Shown one piece after another: positions 46,526 to 53,498 of a DNA stretch of 53,498 nt. The notes beneath the pieces are model-generated. The model did not search any database. It saw only the letters and a list, made by a program, of their open reading frames with translations, and had not been told where the DNA came from. Numbering within the stretch: the first letter of the stretch is position 1; each line of letters begins with the position of its first letter. The position numbers and the translations under genes were made by a program. Where the stretch lies: assembly GCA_016866305.1 (NCBI GenBank), contig VGMX01000017.1, forward strand, positions 1 to 53,498, read 5' to 3'. The stretch comes from Chlorobiota bacterium. Its GTDB lineage: Bacteria; Bacteroidota; Chlorobiia; Chlorobiales; Chlorobiaceae.

Positions 46526-46873
46526 ATGCCTAAAGCCAATAATGCCGTTGCATCACGTGCACGGAGAAAAAGAATCCTCAAAAAAGCCAAAGGGTTCTGG
46601 GGATCGCGCGGAAATGTCCTGACCGTTGTCAAGCACGCCGTCGATAAAGCCGAACAGTACGCCTATCGTGACCGCCGGGCGAAAAAACGCAATTTCCGCT
46701 CGCTCTGGATCATGCGCATCAATGCCGCAGCGCGTCTGAACGGAACAACCTATTCGAAACTGGTTGATGCCATGAACAAGAAAAGCGTGGAGATCGACCG
46801 CAAGGCGCTTGCCGAAATCGCCGTCAAGGACCCTGCCGCGTTCACGCAGATCGTCAAATCAGTCATCGGTTAA
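46526..46873 (+). CDS. rplT: 50S ribosomal protein L20
   Basis: A 115-residue assembly protein that binds 23S rRNA early and often represses its own operon. The basic extension ([20 protein letters not shown]) and the globular [18 protein letters not shown] block are typical. It ends 19 bp before pheS. Confidence 0.97.
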   Translation: MPKANNAVASRARRKRILKKAKGFWGSRGNVLTVVKHAVDKAEQYAYRDRRAKKRNFRSLWIMRINAAARLNGTTYSKLVDAMNKKSVEIDRKALAEIAVKDPAAFTQIVKSVIG

Positions 46874-46892
46874 GCATATCATCACGCTGTCA

Positions 46893-47918
46893 ATGGAAGA
46901 AGCAATCCGCAGTCTGCAGCAGGAAATCAATGCATTCGAGATCCGCGAACGCAAGGATCTCGAAGCGTTCAAGCTGAAATACACTGTCCGCAAAGGGCTT
47001 GTCGCAGCTCTTTTCGGACAGCTGAAAACAGTGGCGCCTGATGAAAAACCGCGGATCGGACAACTGCTGAATGCGCTCAAGGAGAGCGCGGAAGAAAAAC
47101 TTGCCGTGGCGGATGCTGAACTTGCATCAGCATCCGCCCAAAAGGGACCGGCTCTTGATCTTACCCTGCCGGGAAGGCGTTATTTCACGGGAAGCGAGCA
47201 TCCTGTGCAGAAAGTGCTGGGCGAGATGAAGCAGATTTTTTCCTCCATGGGGTTCACCATTGCAACCGGTCCCGAACTTGAGTTGGACCGGTACAACTTC
47301 GACATGCTGAACTTTCCGCCGGACCATCCGGCAAGGGACATGCAGGACACCTTTTTCGTCACAAGGGATCATCCGGCAGGCGATGTGCTCCTGCGAACCC
47401 ATACCTCACCGGTACAGGTTCGCGTCATGCTCGACAATCCCCCGCCCATCAGGGTGATCTGCCCCGGAAAGGTTTACCGGAACGAAGCCATAAGCTCCCG
47501 CAGCTACTGCGTTTTCCATCAGCTTGAAGGCCTCTACATCGACAGGAACGTCTCGTTCGCCGACCTGAAGGCAACCATCTTCTCCTTTGCACGCCAGATG
47601 TTCGGCAAGGATGTCAGGCTCCGTTTCAGACCGAGTTTCTTTCCCTTTACCGAACCGTCGGCGGAAGTCGATGTCACCTGCTACCTCTGCGGAGGAAAAG
47701 GGTGCCGGGTCTGCAAGAAATCGGGATGGCTGGAGATCATGGGCTGCGGCATGGTGCACCCGAACGTCCTGCGCAACTGCGGCATCGATCCCGAGAAATG
47801 GTCAGGTTACGCTTTCGGCATGGGTGTTGACAGAACCGTACTGCTCCGCTACAAGATAGACGATATACGACTGCTCTTCGAAAACGACCTTCGCATGCTC
47901 CGCCAGTTCCCGGCATGA
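46893..47918 (+). CDS. pheS: Phenylalanyl-tRNA synthetase alpha subunit
   Basis: Catalytic subunit of the α2β2 enzyme. The 341-residue protein has an N-terminal coiled coil (about 1-85) and class II motifs. [20 protein letters not shown] and [10 protein letters not shown] are visible, and the C-terminal GFGMGVDR-type motif 3 reads [14 protein letters not shown]. The cysteines [15 protein letters not shown] near residue 265 are an insertion found in many bacteria. pheT is absent directly downstream; the operon ends at a terminator. Confidence 0.96.
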   Translation: MEEAIRSLQQEINAFEIRERKDLEAFKLKYTVRKGLVAALFGQLKTVAPDEKPRIGQLLNALKESAEEKLAVADAELASASAQKGPALDLTLPGRRYFTGSEHPVQKVLGEMKQIFSSMGFTIATGPELELDRYNFDMLNFPPDHPARDMQDTFFVTRDHPAGDVLLRTHTSPVQVRVMLDNPPPIRVICPGKVYRNEAISSRSYCVFHQLEGLYIDRNVSFADLKATIFSFARQMFGKDVRLRFRPSFFPFTEPSAEVDVTCYLCGGKGCRVCKKSGWLEIMGCGMVHPNVLRNCGIDPEKWSGYAFGMGVDRTVLLRYKIDDIRLLFENDLRMLRQFPA

Positions 47919-47946
47919 CGGAAACGGCAAGGCCTGCTCAGACAGG

Positions 47947-47991
47947 AAAAAGCCTCCGGAGGGAAAAAGAGATACCCCCCGGAGGCTTTTT
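47947..47991. terminator. Bidirectional intrinsic terminator between pheS and the converging gene
   Basis: A 13-bp stem (AAAAAGCCTCCGG at 47947-47959 with its complement at 47979-47991) with A- and T-tracts on the outside. It lies 29 nt past pheS and 33 nt past the stop of the opposite-strand gene, so it can end both. Confidence 0.85.
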
Positions 47992-48023
47992 TCCTGTCCC
48001 TCACGGTGATCGCGCCAGACCGC

Positions 48024-48416
48024 CTATCTGTCTTTCAGTTGTTTTGTCCAGCTTTCCATTGCCTCGTTTGCAGCAGGATTCGGCGCTTCCAGAAAGGTGA
48101 TTACAAACGAATGTTCGAGTTCGGTCACGCCGATCGAACGCGGACGGATGGCAAGCACGCCTGGATTGGGAATCTCTTTGCCGAAGCAAAAGAGGATATT
48201 TTTCGCATCCTTTATACCGGGAGCTATGATGCCGTCAGGCAGCGAAGAGGTGTGCGCGTAATGATCAAAAACACCGATGTATTCTATCACCGGATTGGCA
48301 TCGATCCTTTCCCTGAAATGGGCCAGAATATCATCCACACTGCCGCAGCTTGTCTCGGCCTTGTCAAGCTCAAGCGTGTAGATGGGGTATTTCTCATGCA
48401 AAAGTGTCTGGATCAT
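48024..48416 (-). CDS. Small conserved cytosolic protein, DUF6858-like
   Basis: I do not recognise a function. The 130-residue protein has no signal peptide or membrane span. It shows a conserved-looking pattern: KYPIYTLEL at the start, then VIEYIGVFDHYAHT, KNILFCFGKEIPNP, VLAIRPRSIGV and a helical end PAANEAMESW. From memory it resembles short proteins of the DUF6858 class seen in sulfur- and nitrogen-metabolising bacteria. The ATG at 48416 follows a strong GGGGGAG site; the open frame further up is ignored. It stands alone between a terminator and rplI. Confidence 0.75.
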   Translation of the reverse strand: MIQTLLHEKYPIYTLELDKAETSCGSVDDILAHFRERIDANPVIEYIGVFDHYAHTSSLPDGIIAPGIKDAKNILFCFGKEIPNPGVLAIRPRSIGVTELEHSFVITFLEAPNPAANEAMESWTKQLKDR

Positions 48417-48528
48417 AGCGACTCCCCCTTTTTTGAGTTCAATGGTACTGCTTGCTGGACCAGGCGTGCCCTCCGGGAACACACCGTCATAGTAAGTCTA
48501 CAGCAGGATAAAGGAATTTCCAAAGAAA

Positions 48529-48564
48529 AAGCCCCACGACGCAGTAACGGGCGTCCTGGGGCTT
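48529..48564 (-). terminator. Intrinsic terminator after rplI
   Basis: A 14-position stem with one mismatch (48529-48542 with 48551-48564) has an 8-nt loop. On the minus strand it is followed by TTTTCTTTGG. It starts 31 nt past the rplI stop and ends the rpsF operon. Confidence 0.82.
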
Positions 48565-48595
48565 TACAGCAATCGTGCGTGTCGATTGATAACAA

Positions 48596-49051
48596 TCAGG
48601 AATGCGCGGCTTCGGCTTCTACCTCGAAGTTCACCTTCACGGTAACATCCAGAAACAGCTTCGCTTCAGCCTCGTATTTGCCGAGGGCTTTCACTGGCGC
48701 CTCCATGGAGATTTTCCTGCGATCGATATCGATACCCTCCGCCTTGAGCGCCTCGGCGATATCGGTGGACGTCACCGTGCCGAAAAGCTTTCCGGACTCG
48801 CCTGCACGGGCTGAAACCTTGAGGGTCATCTGCTCGATTTTCTGTGCGAGTTCGCGGGCATTCTTCCGCTGCTGCTCGATTTTTTTCGCCTGCTGTTTCC
48901 TTTCCGTTTCAAGCGCTTTGAGCGTACCGTCTGTCGCTCTTATAGCCATTCCCTGAGGGATCAGGTAGTTGTTCGCATAGCCGTTTTTTACTGCAACAAC
49001 ATCGCCTGCATCACCAAGGGCAGCCACATCTTTTCTTAAAATGACTTTCAC
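48596..49051 (-). CDS. rplI: 50S ribosomal protein L9
   Basis: Elongated protein binding 23S rRNA near the L1 stalk. The 151-residue protein has the N-terminal domain [32 protein letters not shown]-type start (first 35 residues), a long connecting helix rich in Lys/Gln and the C-terminal domain. The last gene of rpsF-ssb-rpsR-rplI. Confidence 0.96.
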   Translation of the reverse strand: MKVILRKDVAALGDAGDVVAVKNGYANNYLIPQGMAIRATDGTLKALETERKQQAKKIEQQRKNARELAQKIEQMTLKVSARAGESGKLFGTVTSTDIAEALKAEGIDIDRRKISMEAPVKALGKYEAEAKLFLDVTVKVNFEVEAEAAHS

Positions 49052-49088
49052 TGCTTAGCTTCCTTGTTTCAAGAGATTGCAAAATTGT

Positions 49089-49352
49089 TTATTTGTATTC
49101 GTCGGCAACATAGGGAATCACCGCCAGGAACCTCGCCCACTTCACGGAATGGGTCAGCAGGTTCTGCTCCTTTGCGGAAAGCCCTGTGATGCGGCGGGGA
49201 ATGATTTTCCCCTGATCGTTGATAAAGCGTTTCAGTTTGCGTTCATCGCGGTAATCGAAAAACACGACCTGGTTTTTCGATACTTTCTTTTTGGAAGCCA
49301 AAGCGTTTCCTAACGATTTGTTTCCCATTGCCTGCGTTGGTTTCTGTCTCAT
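49089..49352 (-). CDS. rpsR: 30S ribosomal protein S18
   Basis: Small-subunit protein that pairs with S6 on the platform. The 87-residue protein contains the FFDYRDERKLKRFIND and GKIIPRRITGLSAKEQ signatures. Start at the ATG 49352 (MRQKPT); an internal ATG at 49328 would lose only eight residues. It lies 37 bp before rplI. Confidence 0.95.
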   Translation of the reverse strand: MRQKPTQAMGNKSLGNALASKKKVSKNQVVFFDYRDERKLKRFINDQGKIIPRRITGLSAKEQNLLTHSVKWARFLAVIPYVADEYK

Positions 49353-49390
49353 AAGTGGTTCTTCACAAAATTGTTCTGATCAGTTTCTTC

Positions 49391-49864
49391 TCAATCGGAA
49401 GAAAGATACTTGTATTCGTAGATATGACCCGGATCAACATCGTCGATGTCTTCATTGTGGATATCCTGACAGTCATCCTCGATAAAGCCCTCCTCGTCCT
49501 CTTCTCCGTTTCTTTTCCTCTTGTTGAGGAACTGGATTCTGCGGGCCTTGATCTCGACAACCGTTCTCGACGATCCGTCCTGGGCTTTCCATGTGCGGCT
49601 CTGCAACTCTCCGTCAACGAGCACTGCAGAACTTTTCTTCAGATTATCACGGCAGCTTTCGGCCAGTTTGTTCCACGCGACAACACCAACGTAACACACA
49701 TCTTCCTGCCACTGGTGATTACTGTCACGGAACCGTCTGTTGCAGGCGATTGAAAAATTAACGACGGGTGTTCCCCCTGAATTAGTCTGTCTGAAAACAG
49801 GATCTTTTGTGAGGTTTCCCGCAATAATAACACTGTTGATTTCAGGCATTTTCAATTCAGCCAT
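49391..49864 (-). CDS. ssb: Single-stranded DNA-binding protein
   Basis: Tetrameric OB-fold protein for replication and repair. The 157-residue protein has the N-terminal NSVIIAGNLTKDPVFR, the GTPVVNFSIACN core and WKAQDGSSRTVVEI. The C-terminal tail is Glu/Asp-rich but ends YKYLSSD rather than the common DDDIPF tip. The interaction tip used by SSB partners is therefore atypical. Conserved position between rpsF and rpsR. Confidence 0.93.
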   Translation of the reverse strand: MAELKMPEINSVIIAGNLTKDPVFRQTNSGGTPVVNFSIACNRRFRDSNHQWQEDVCYVGVVAWNKLAESCRDNLKKSSAVLVDGELQSRTWKAQDGSSRTVVEIKARRIQFLNKRKRNGEEDEEGFIEDDCQDIHNEDIDDVDPGHIYEYKYLSSD

Positions 49865-49928
49865 AACATCTTCTCCGTTTTAATCCATTGAAATCAGTTC
49901 ACGCCCGCATGTACACCGGACCTTGCCA

Positions 49929-50330
49929 TCATTTCGCATCCGTTCCGGACTCTTCCGCTTCAGAAGCAGCGGTATCTTCCGGACTGCCGATCACAACACT
50001 GTACTTTTCAACCCGCTTGCGCATTTCAAGAAGTGCGCCGGTCAGGTGAATAATGAGGTAACGGAGAAGATCCTCTTCATAGCGAAGCACCTTCTCGATT
50101 TCAGCGATAACCGGAGCGGCTGCGGTAAATTCGATATGAGCATAGTAGCCGATCGTTTTCTTCTTGATCGGATACGCCATCTTCCTTCTGCCGATTTCAA
50201 GAACACTCTTGATGTCCCCGCCTTTTCCGGTAATGACCTTCTGCACCATCTCCATTGCCGCGGCAATCGCTTCATCCTGAAGCCCGCCATCGACAATAAC
50301 CGTGCATTCGTAGAGTTTGTTTGTTTCCAT
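49929..50330 (-). CDS. rpsF: 30S ribosomal protein S6
   Basis: Platform protein that binds S18 and 16S rRNA. The 133-residue protein has the ferredoxin-like fold pattern: [33 protein letters not shown]-type strand region and a helical [14 protein letters not shown]. An acidic tail ([10 protein letters not shown]-like) follows. The frame opens at 50363; METNKLYEC at 50330 is the family start, though without a strong ribosome-binding site. It heads rpsF-ssb-rpsR-rplI. Confidence 0.94.
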   Translation of the reverse strand: METNKLYECTVIVDGGLQDEAIAAAMEMVQKVITGKGGDIKSVLEIGRRKMAYPIKKKTIGYYAHIEFTAAAPVIAEIEKVLRYEEDLLRYLIIHLTGALLEMRKRVEKYSVVIGSPEDTAASEAEESGTDAK

Positions 50331-50523
50331 AGCGCAATTGCTGGTAAGAATTGACATCATCATCTGCTTGCATGCGGCGGGATCGAGGCATTGCGCACAC
50401 CTCCATCCACGGCTTTATCGCCCTGCAAAAGAACGAGAAACACCACCTGCAAATTTGAACCTTAAAGGTAAGGTATTCAAGCCACTTTTCCAACCATCAA
50501 AATCATGCGGCACAGGATTGTTT

Positions 50524-51364
50524 TCATGCCTCCGAACTGCCTGAAACTGCCGGGTTCCTTTGCTCTGGAGGGATGTTGCTGACCGTATCGGAGCCGGACG
50601 GCGATGCCAGTTCGAGCAGCACCGGGGCATGATCGGAGCTTTTTTCATCAAGATCCACCATCGAGGAGTCTACCAGTCCGGCAAGCTCTCCCGAAAGATA
50701 GAAACAATCAATCCTCCAGCCCAGATTCCGTTCGCGCGCCTGCCGCCAGTAGGGCCACCAGGTAAAAAGATCGTTCCTTTCCGGGTTCTGTTCCCTCATG
50801 ATGTCCCGAAAACCCGAGGCAATCTGCCGGTCAATGGCGGCGCGTTCCTCCGGACGCAACCCTACGGCTCCCGGCTTGTTCTGTGAACGGTGCACGTCGA
50901 TGTCGCGGTGCGCGACATTCATGTCCCCGGCTACGATGACCTGCCTGCCCGATGCGAGCAACGCTCCTGCATAGAGTCTGAGCGCATCGAGATAATCAAG
51001 CTTTCTGCGGTAATGCTCCGCACTCTCTCCACGCGGCACTCAAGGTGCCGATCAGCGAAAAAAGGGGAGTATGCAGTACGCCGGTACGGTTTTCAAGGTC
51101 GAATGGAGGAATTTCCCAGACGGAATTGTCTGCCGACGCACTGTCCCGCATCAGGATGCCGATGCCGCTGTACCCTTTGCGGACACTCGAACCGTTCCAG
51201 AATTTGCGGTACTGCTCAAGCCCGACGACCTCGTGAGGAATATCCTCTTCGGCAGCCTTGACCTCCTGCAGGACAAGCATGTCCGGCTGGTTGCGGATGA
51301 TCCATGCCCGAAGCGCATCCTTGCGGGCACGGATGCCGTTGATGTTCCACGATGCAATTTTCAT
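50524..51364 (-). pseudogene. xth: Exonuclease III (xth) interrupted by a +1 frameshift
   Basis: An AP endonuclease/3' exonuclease gene split in two frames. The first frame (51364 down to about 51044) gives SWNINGIRARKDAL and LVLQEVKAAEED with the metal-binding Glu, up to FSLIGT. The second frame (from about 51039 to 50524) resumes with VPRGESAEHYRRKLDYL, then GDMNVAHRDIDV, WRIDCFYLS and the catalytic SDHAPVLLEL. One extra base in the TTGA at 51040-51043 explains the switch; expected spacing needs a three-base codon there. All catalytic blocks survive, so the shift is recent or a sequencing error. It overlaps the upstream glycosyltransferase stop by 4 bp. Confidence 0.85.
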
Positions 51365-52362
51365 GATCGCGCATGAGAGAAATATTCCATGATCTTTCCG
51401 GCTACCGCAACTTCCTGCAGGTCATGCATGCACCGGAAATGCCCCTCGGGACAGACATCCCTTCCGATATGCGAACAGGGCCGGCAACGGAGGCCTGCGG
51501 TTTCGAACAGTTCGTATGGCGCATGATAGGGGAGAAAGCCGAAAGCCGGAACCGAGGAACCGAACAGCACAAAGAGTTTTTTATCGAAAGCCGAGGCCAT
51601 ATGCATCAGTCCGGTATCGTTGCACAGCACGCCGTCGCACCGTTCGAGCACAGCGGCGGTCTGCATGAGCGTGCATCTGCCGGAAAGATCGACAACCCGT
51701 CCCCGGAACGGTTCGGGAAGCGCCTGCAGGATATCGGCAGCAAATGGCGCATCCGATGGCCCACCCAGAAGGACCGCCTGCAACGGCAAGGCCTCGAAAA
51801 GCAGGGAGAGCACACCGGCGAACTTTTGCCCTGGATACCGCTTGGATGCATGCATGGCGCCGAAACAGACCGCAAGCCGCAAATTTCGTGAATCAGACAA
51901 GGAGGCGGCATAGTTCCGCTCTTCCGGCGAAGGGTAGAGCTCGCAACCTCCCGTATCGCCCGGTACCCTGAAATCCGCAAGAGCATCCCTGTATCGGTCG
52001 GGAACCGACCTGTAAGGCCCGGTGAAATCCATGCGGAACCTCACGAGCAGCCATTTTTTCCAGTTCTCTTTCCGGTATCTGACCACCTTTCCCGCCCTGA
52101 TTTTGCGGACAATCCTGCGTGAACGCCGGTTATTCTGAAGATCGACCACAAGATCGTACGATCCGGAAGGAGGATTCACCGGCGTATGGAGCACATGAAC
52201 ACGGGGATTTCCGGCAAGAAGCCCGGCAAACAGCGCTTTTGTACAGTAATCGATCCGTGCGTCAGGAAATGCCACAGCAAGTTCGCGCAGCAGGGGAGTG
52301 GAGAGGATGATGTCGCCGATGGAGCTCAGCCGAATCACCAGTATCGTTTTCACCGTGCTCAT
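51361..52362 (-). CDS. Family 9 glycosyltransferase (heptosyltransferase-like)
   Basis: A GT-B enzyme of about 333 residues related to ADP-heptose:LPS heptosyltransferases. It would add a sugar to lipopolysaccharide core at the inner face of the membrane. The N-terminal ILVIRLSSIGDIILSTPLLRELA-type Rossmann strand, CFGAMHASKRYPGQKF and the donor-site CNDTGLMHMASAF are visible. A GTG at 52368 and an ATG at 52362 are possible starts. It starts 6 bp after the TPR-like gene stop and its 3' end overlaps xth, so the three are probably one transcript. Confidence 0.88.
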   Translation of the reverse strand: MSTVKTILVIRLSSIGDIILSTPLLRELAVAFPDARIDYCTKALFAGLLAGNPRVHVLHTPVNPPSGSYDLVVDLQNNRRSRRIVRKIRAGKVVRYRKENWKKWLLVRFRMDFTGPYRSVPDRYRDALADFRVPGDTGGCELYPSPEERNYAASLSDSRNLRLAVCFGAMHASKRYPGQKFAGVLSLLFEALPLQAVLLGGPSDAPFAADILQALPEPFRGRVVDLSGRCTLMQTAAVLERCDGVLCNDTGLMHMASAFDKKLFVLFGSSVPAFGFLPYHAPYELFETAGLRCRPCSHIGRDVCPEGHFRCMHDLQEVAVAGKIMEYFSHARS

Positions 52363-52368
52363 CGCCAC

Positions 52369-52872
52369 TTACGACCAGAACTCCCACCACGCCCGGTAAC
52401 CCTTTTTTTCAGCGGGTTTCGATCTCCCTCCGAGTATCGCGAGCCTCCTGTCGGCTTCCCGCAGCATCTCCTCCTTTCCGGGCAGCTCTCCCTTCCGTTC
52501 GGCAATCATCTCCTTGACGACACCGAGAAGTTTCGCGGCGGCGTCCGGAGCCCCGGTTTCCTGCAATGCCACTGCCTTGCTGAACACCACGGCGATCCAC
52601 TGCCTGCCCTCATCCTGCTGCAGCTCGCCCCGCCGGTTAAAGTAACGGAGCGCTTTGTCCGCCGACTGAAGGCACTCGGCATACTCGTCCATGCCTGCCT
52701 GAGCGGCTGCAAGGGCTGCATAGCAGAGCCCGTCGAAACCGTCATGATCGAAAGCCTCTTCCGGGGGCATCGTTCGCGATATCTCCATGGCTTTCCTGGA
52801 TTCGGCGGCAGCCTCCGCATACATGCCGTCCTGCAGTTTTTTCTGCGCTTCGGCGAGCGCCATGTAGGACAT
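52369..52872 (-). CDS. TPR-like helical protein of unknown function
   Basis: I do not recognise the family. The predicted protein is all-helical. It has an Ala-rich pattern like tetratricopeptide repeats: YMALAEAQKKLQDGMYAEAAAESRKA near the start, LCYAALAAAQAGMDEYAECLQSADKAL mid-protein and VVFSKAVALQETG. No signal peptide or membrane span is seen. The frame opens at 52896, but AAGGAAG lies 5 nt before the ATG at 52872. It is 49 bp after the thioesterase gene. Confidence 0.7.
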   Translation of the reverse strand: MSYMALAEAQKKLQDGMYAEAAAESRKAMEISRTMPPEEAFDHDGFDGLCYAALAAAQAGMDEYAECLQSADKALRYFNRRGELQQDEGRQWIAVVFSKAVALQETGAPDAAAKLLGVVKEMIAERKGELPGKEEMLREADRRLAILGGRSKPAEKKGYRAWWEFWS

Positions 52873-52921
52873 GGCGACTTCCTTCAATGGTTTCATACCT
52901 ATCCTGACCGATATTTCAAGT

Positions 52922-53329
52922 TCACGAGATACATTTCACAAGCTGCTCCGGAATTTCCGGACGTCCTCGCCCGTTGAGCGCCGTACCGATGATCTTTGCC
53001 TTCACGACCGGCTTCATGTCCGGGAGGCGCGAGATGTCCTGGTAAAAGGCGAACTTCAGCTGCGACTCCCTCCTGAGGTTCAACCCCACCACAAACCGGT
53101 CTCCGCTCTGCAGCGGCGACTTGTAATCCAGCTCGGCCCGCACCACAACGAGATTGATGCCCCGCCGGGTATAGTCGGCGAAATCGATCCCGACCTCTTT
53201 CAGGTACTCGTGCCGCACATGCTCAAGATAGTTCTGGTACACACTGTTGTTCACGATGCCCTGCATATCGCACTCGTAGTCCCGGACACCCATTTCAAGC
53301 GTGAACGCATAGGAGGAATTCATGTCCAT
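52922..53329 (-). CDS. Acyl-CoA thioesterase of the 4-hydroxybenzoyl-CoA (hot-dog) family
   Basis: A 135-residue hot-dog-fold thioesterase. The family motif YECDMQGIVNNSVYQNYLEHVRHEYL has the catalytic Asp (position 21) followed by the GIVNNxxY segment. The rest matches the length of YbgC/FadM-like proteins. The acyl substrate is unknown. The first ATG (53329) and one two codons later both lack a ribosome-binding site, because a short tandem repeat lies directly upstream. Confidence 0.87.
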   Translation of the reverse strand: MDMNSSYAFTLEMGVRDYECDMQGIVNNSVYQNYLEHVRHEYLKEVGIDFADYTRRGINLVVVRAELDYKSPLQSGDRFVVGLNLRRESQLKFAFYQDISRLPDMKPVVKAKIIGTALNGRGRPEIPEQLVKCIS

Positions 53330-53330
53330 A

Positions 53331-53367
53331 AGTCAGTAGTCAGTAGGTAGAAGTCAGTAGGTAGAAG
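53331..53367. repeat. Short tandem repeat, 14-bp unit
   Basis: The 14-bp unit AGTCAGTAGGTAGA occurs at 53338-53351 and again at 53352-53365, with a partial copy AGTCAGT at 53331-53337. It abuts the thioesterase start codon and occupies the place of its ribosome-binding site. Confidence 0.85.
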
Positions 53368-53452
53368 ATAGCGGAAAGAGGGTAAACGGAGCAAGCCTTT
53401 CAGTCGCTTTGGTCCCTTGCAAGGGAGGCGGGTATGGGCGCGATAAAACAGC

Positions 53453-53477
53453 AAAGCCCGTCTTGTGAACGGGCTTT
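53453..53477. terminator. Terminator-like hairpin at the right edge
   Basis: A perfect 9-bp stem (AAAGCCCGT at 53453-53461 with its complement at 53469-53477) and 7-nt loop, with four T on the plus-strand side. It may end a minus-strand gene that enters from beyond the window. Nothing else is seen between 53368 and 53498. Confidence 0.6.
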
Positions 53478-53498
53478 TGTGTGCTGTAAGAAAATTCT

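Noticed and set aside
53331-53367. CRISPR-like repeat
   Set aside because: The unit is 14 bp, directly adjacent, without spacers, and no cas gene is present.

Overview
The window comes from a green sulfur bacterium (family Chlorobiaceae). The diagnostic genes are pscA and pscB, which encode the homodimeric P840 reaction-centre core and its two-cluster [4Fe-4S] protein, and a chlorophyllide reductase subunit (bchZ). A long-form IspG with a central insertion, a rubredoxin and a fairly GC-rich housekeeping background fit the same group. I cannot name the species. I see no insertion sequence, prophage, CRISPR array, rRNA or integration site: this is core chromosome.

Layout. 1-12361 (minus strand) is the transcription/translation superoperon: tRNA-Thr(UGU), tRNA-Tyr, tRNA-Thr(GGU), tRNA-Trp, secE, nusG, rplK, rplA, rplJ, rplL, rpoB, rpoC. 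12362-16958 (minus) holds enolase, a small FtsB/DivIC-like protein, ispG and a short-chain dehydrogenase. 17211-19286 (plus) is a divergent EF-G-like GTPase. 19348-23172 (minus) is pscA-pscB and a glycosyltransferase. 23593-26398 (plus) carries dapF, a glutamate dehydrogenase and a rubredoxin too short for usual ORF cut-offs. 26476-30052 (minus) has a hybrid histidine kinase overlapping a stand-alone receiver, a uridine-kinase-like P-loop protein and tRNA-Asn. 30221-38892 (plus) is the fatty acid cluster (DUF177, rpmF, plsX, fabH, fabD, fabG, acpP, fabF) continuing into rnc and gcvPB. 39015-43443 (plus) contains an HNH protein, a deaminase, a lipid-side GH3 enzyme and bchZ. 43653-47918 (plus) is thrS-infC-rpmI-rplT-pheS. 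48024-53329 (minus) has a small conserved protein, the rpsF-ssb-rpsR-rplI operon, an exonuclease III gene broken by a frameshift, a GT9 glycosyltransferase, a TPR-like protein and a thioesterase.

The genes mostly serve macromolecule synthesis (RNA polymerase, ribosome, tRNA charging), membrane lipid synthesis and photosynthesis. I found no clearly new multi-gene system. The points most worth a second look are the EF-G paralogue with leucine at the catalytic-histidine position, the tRNA cluster that looks like a tufB operon without tuf, an operator-like inverted repeat upstream of pscA, the frameshifted xth, and a recurrent promoter form (TTGnnn, 16-17 bp, G-TATAYT) seen before six transcription units.
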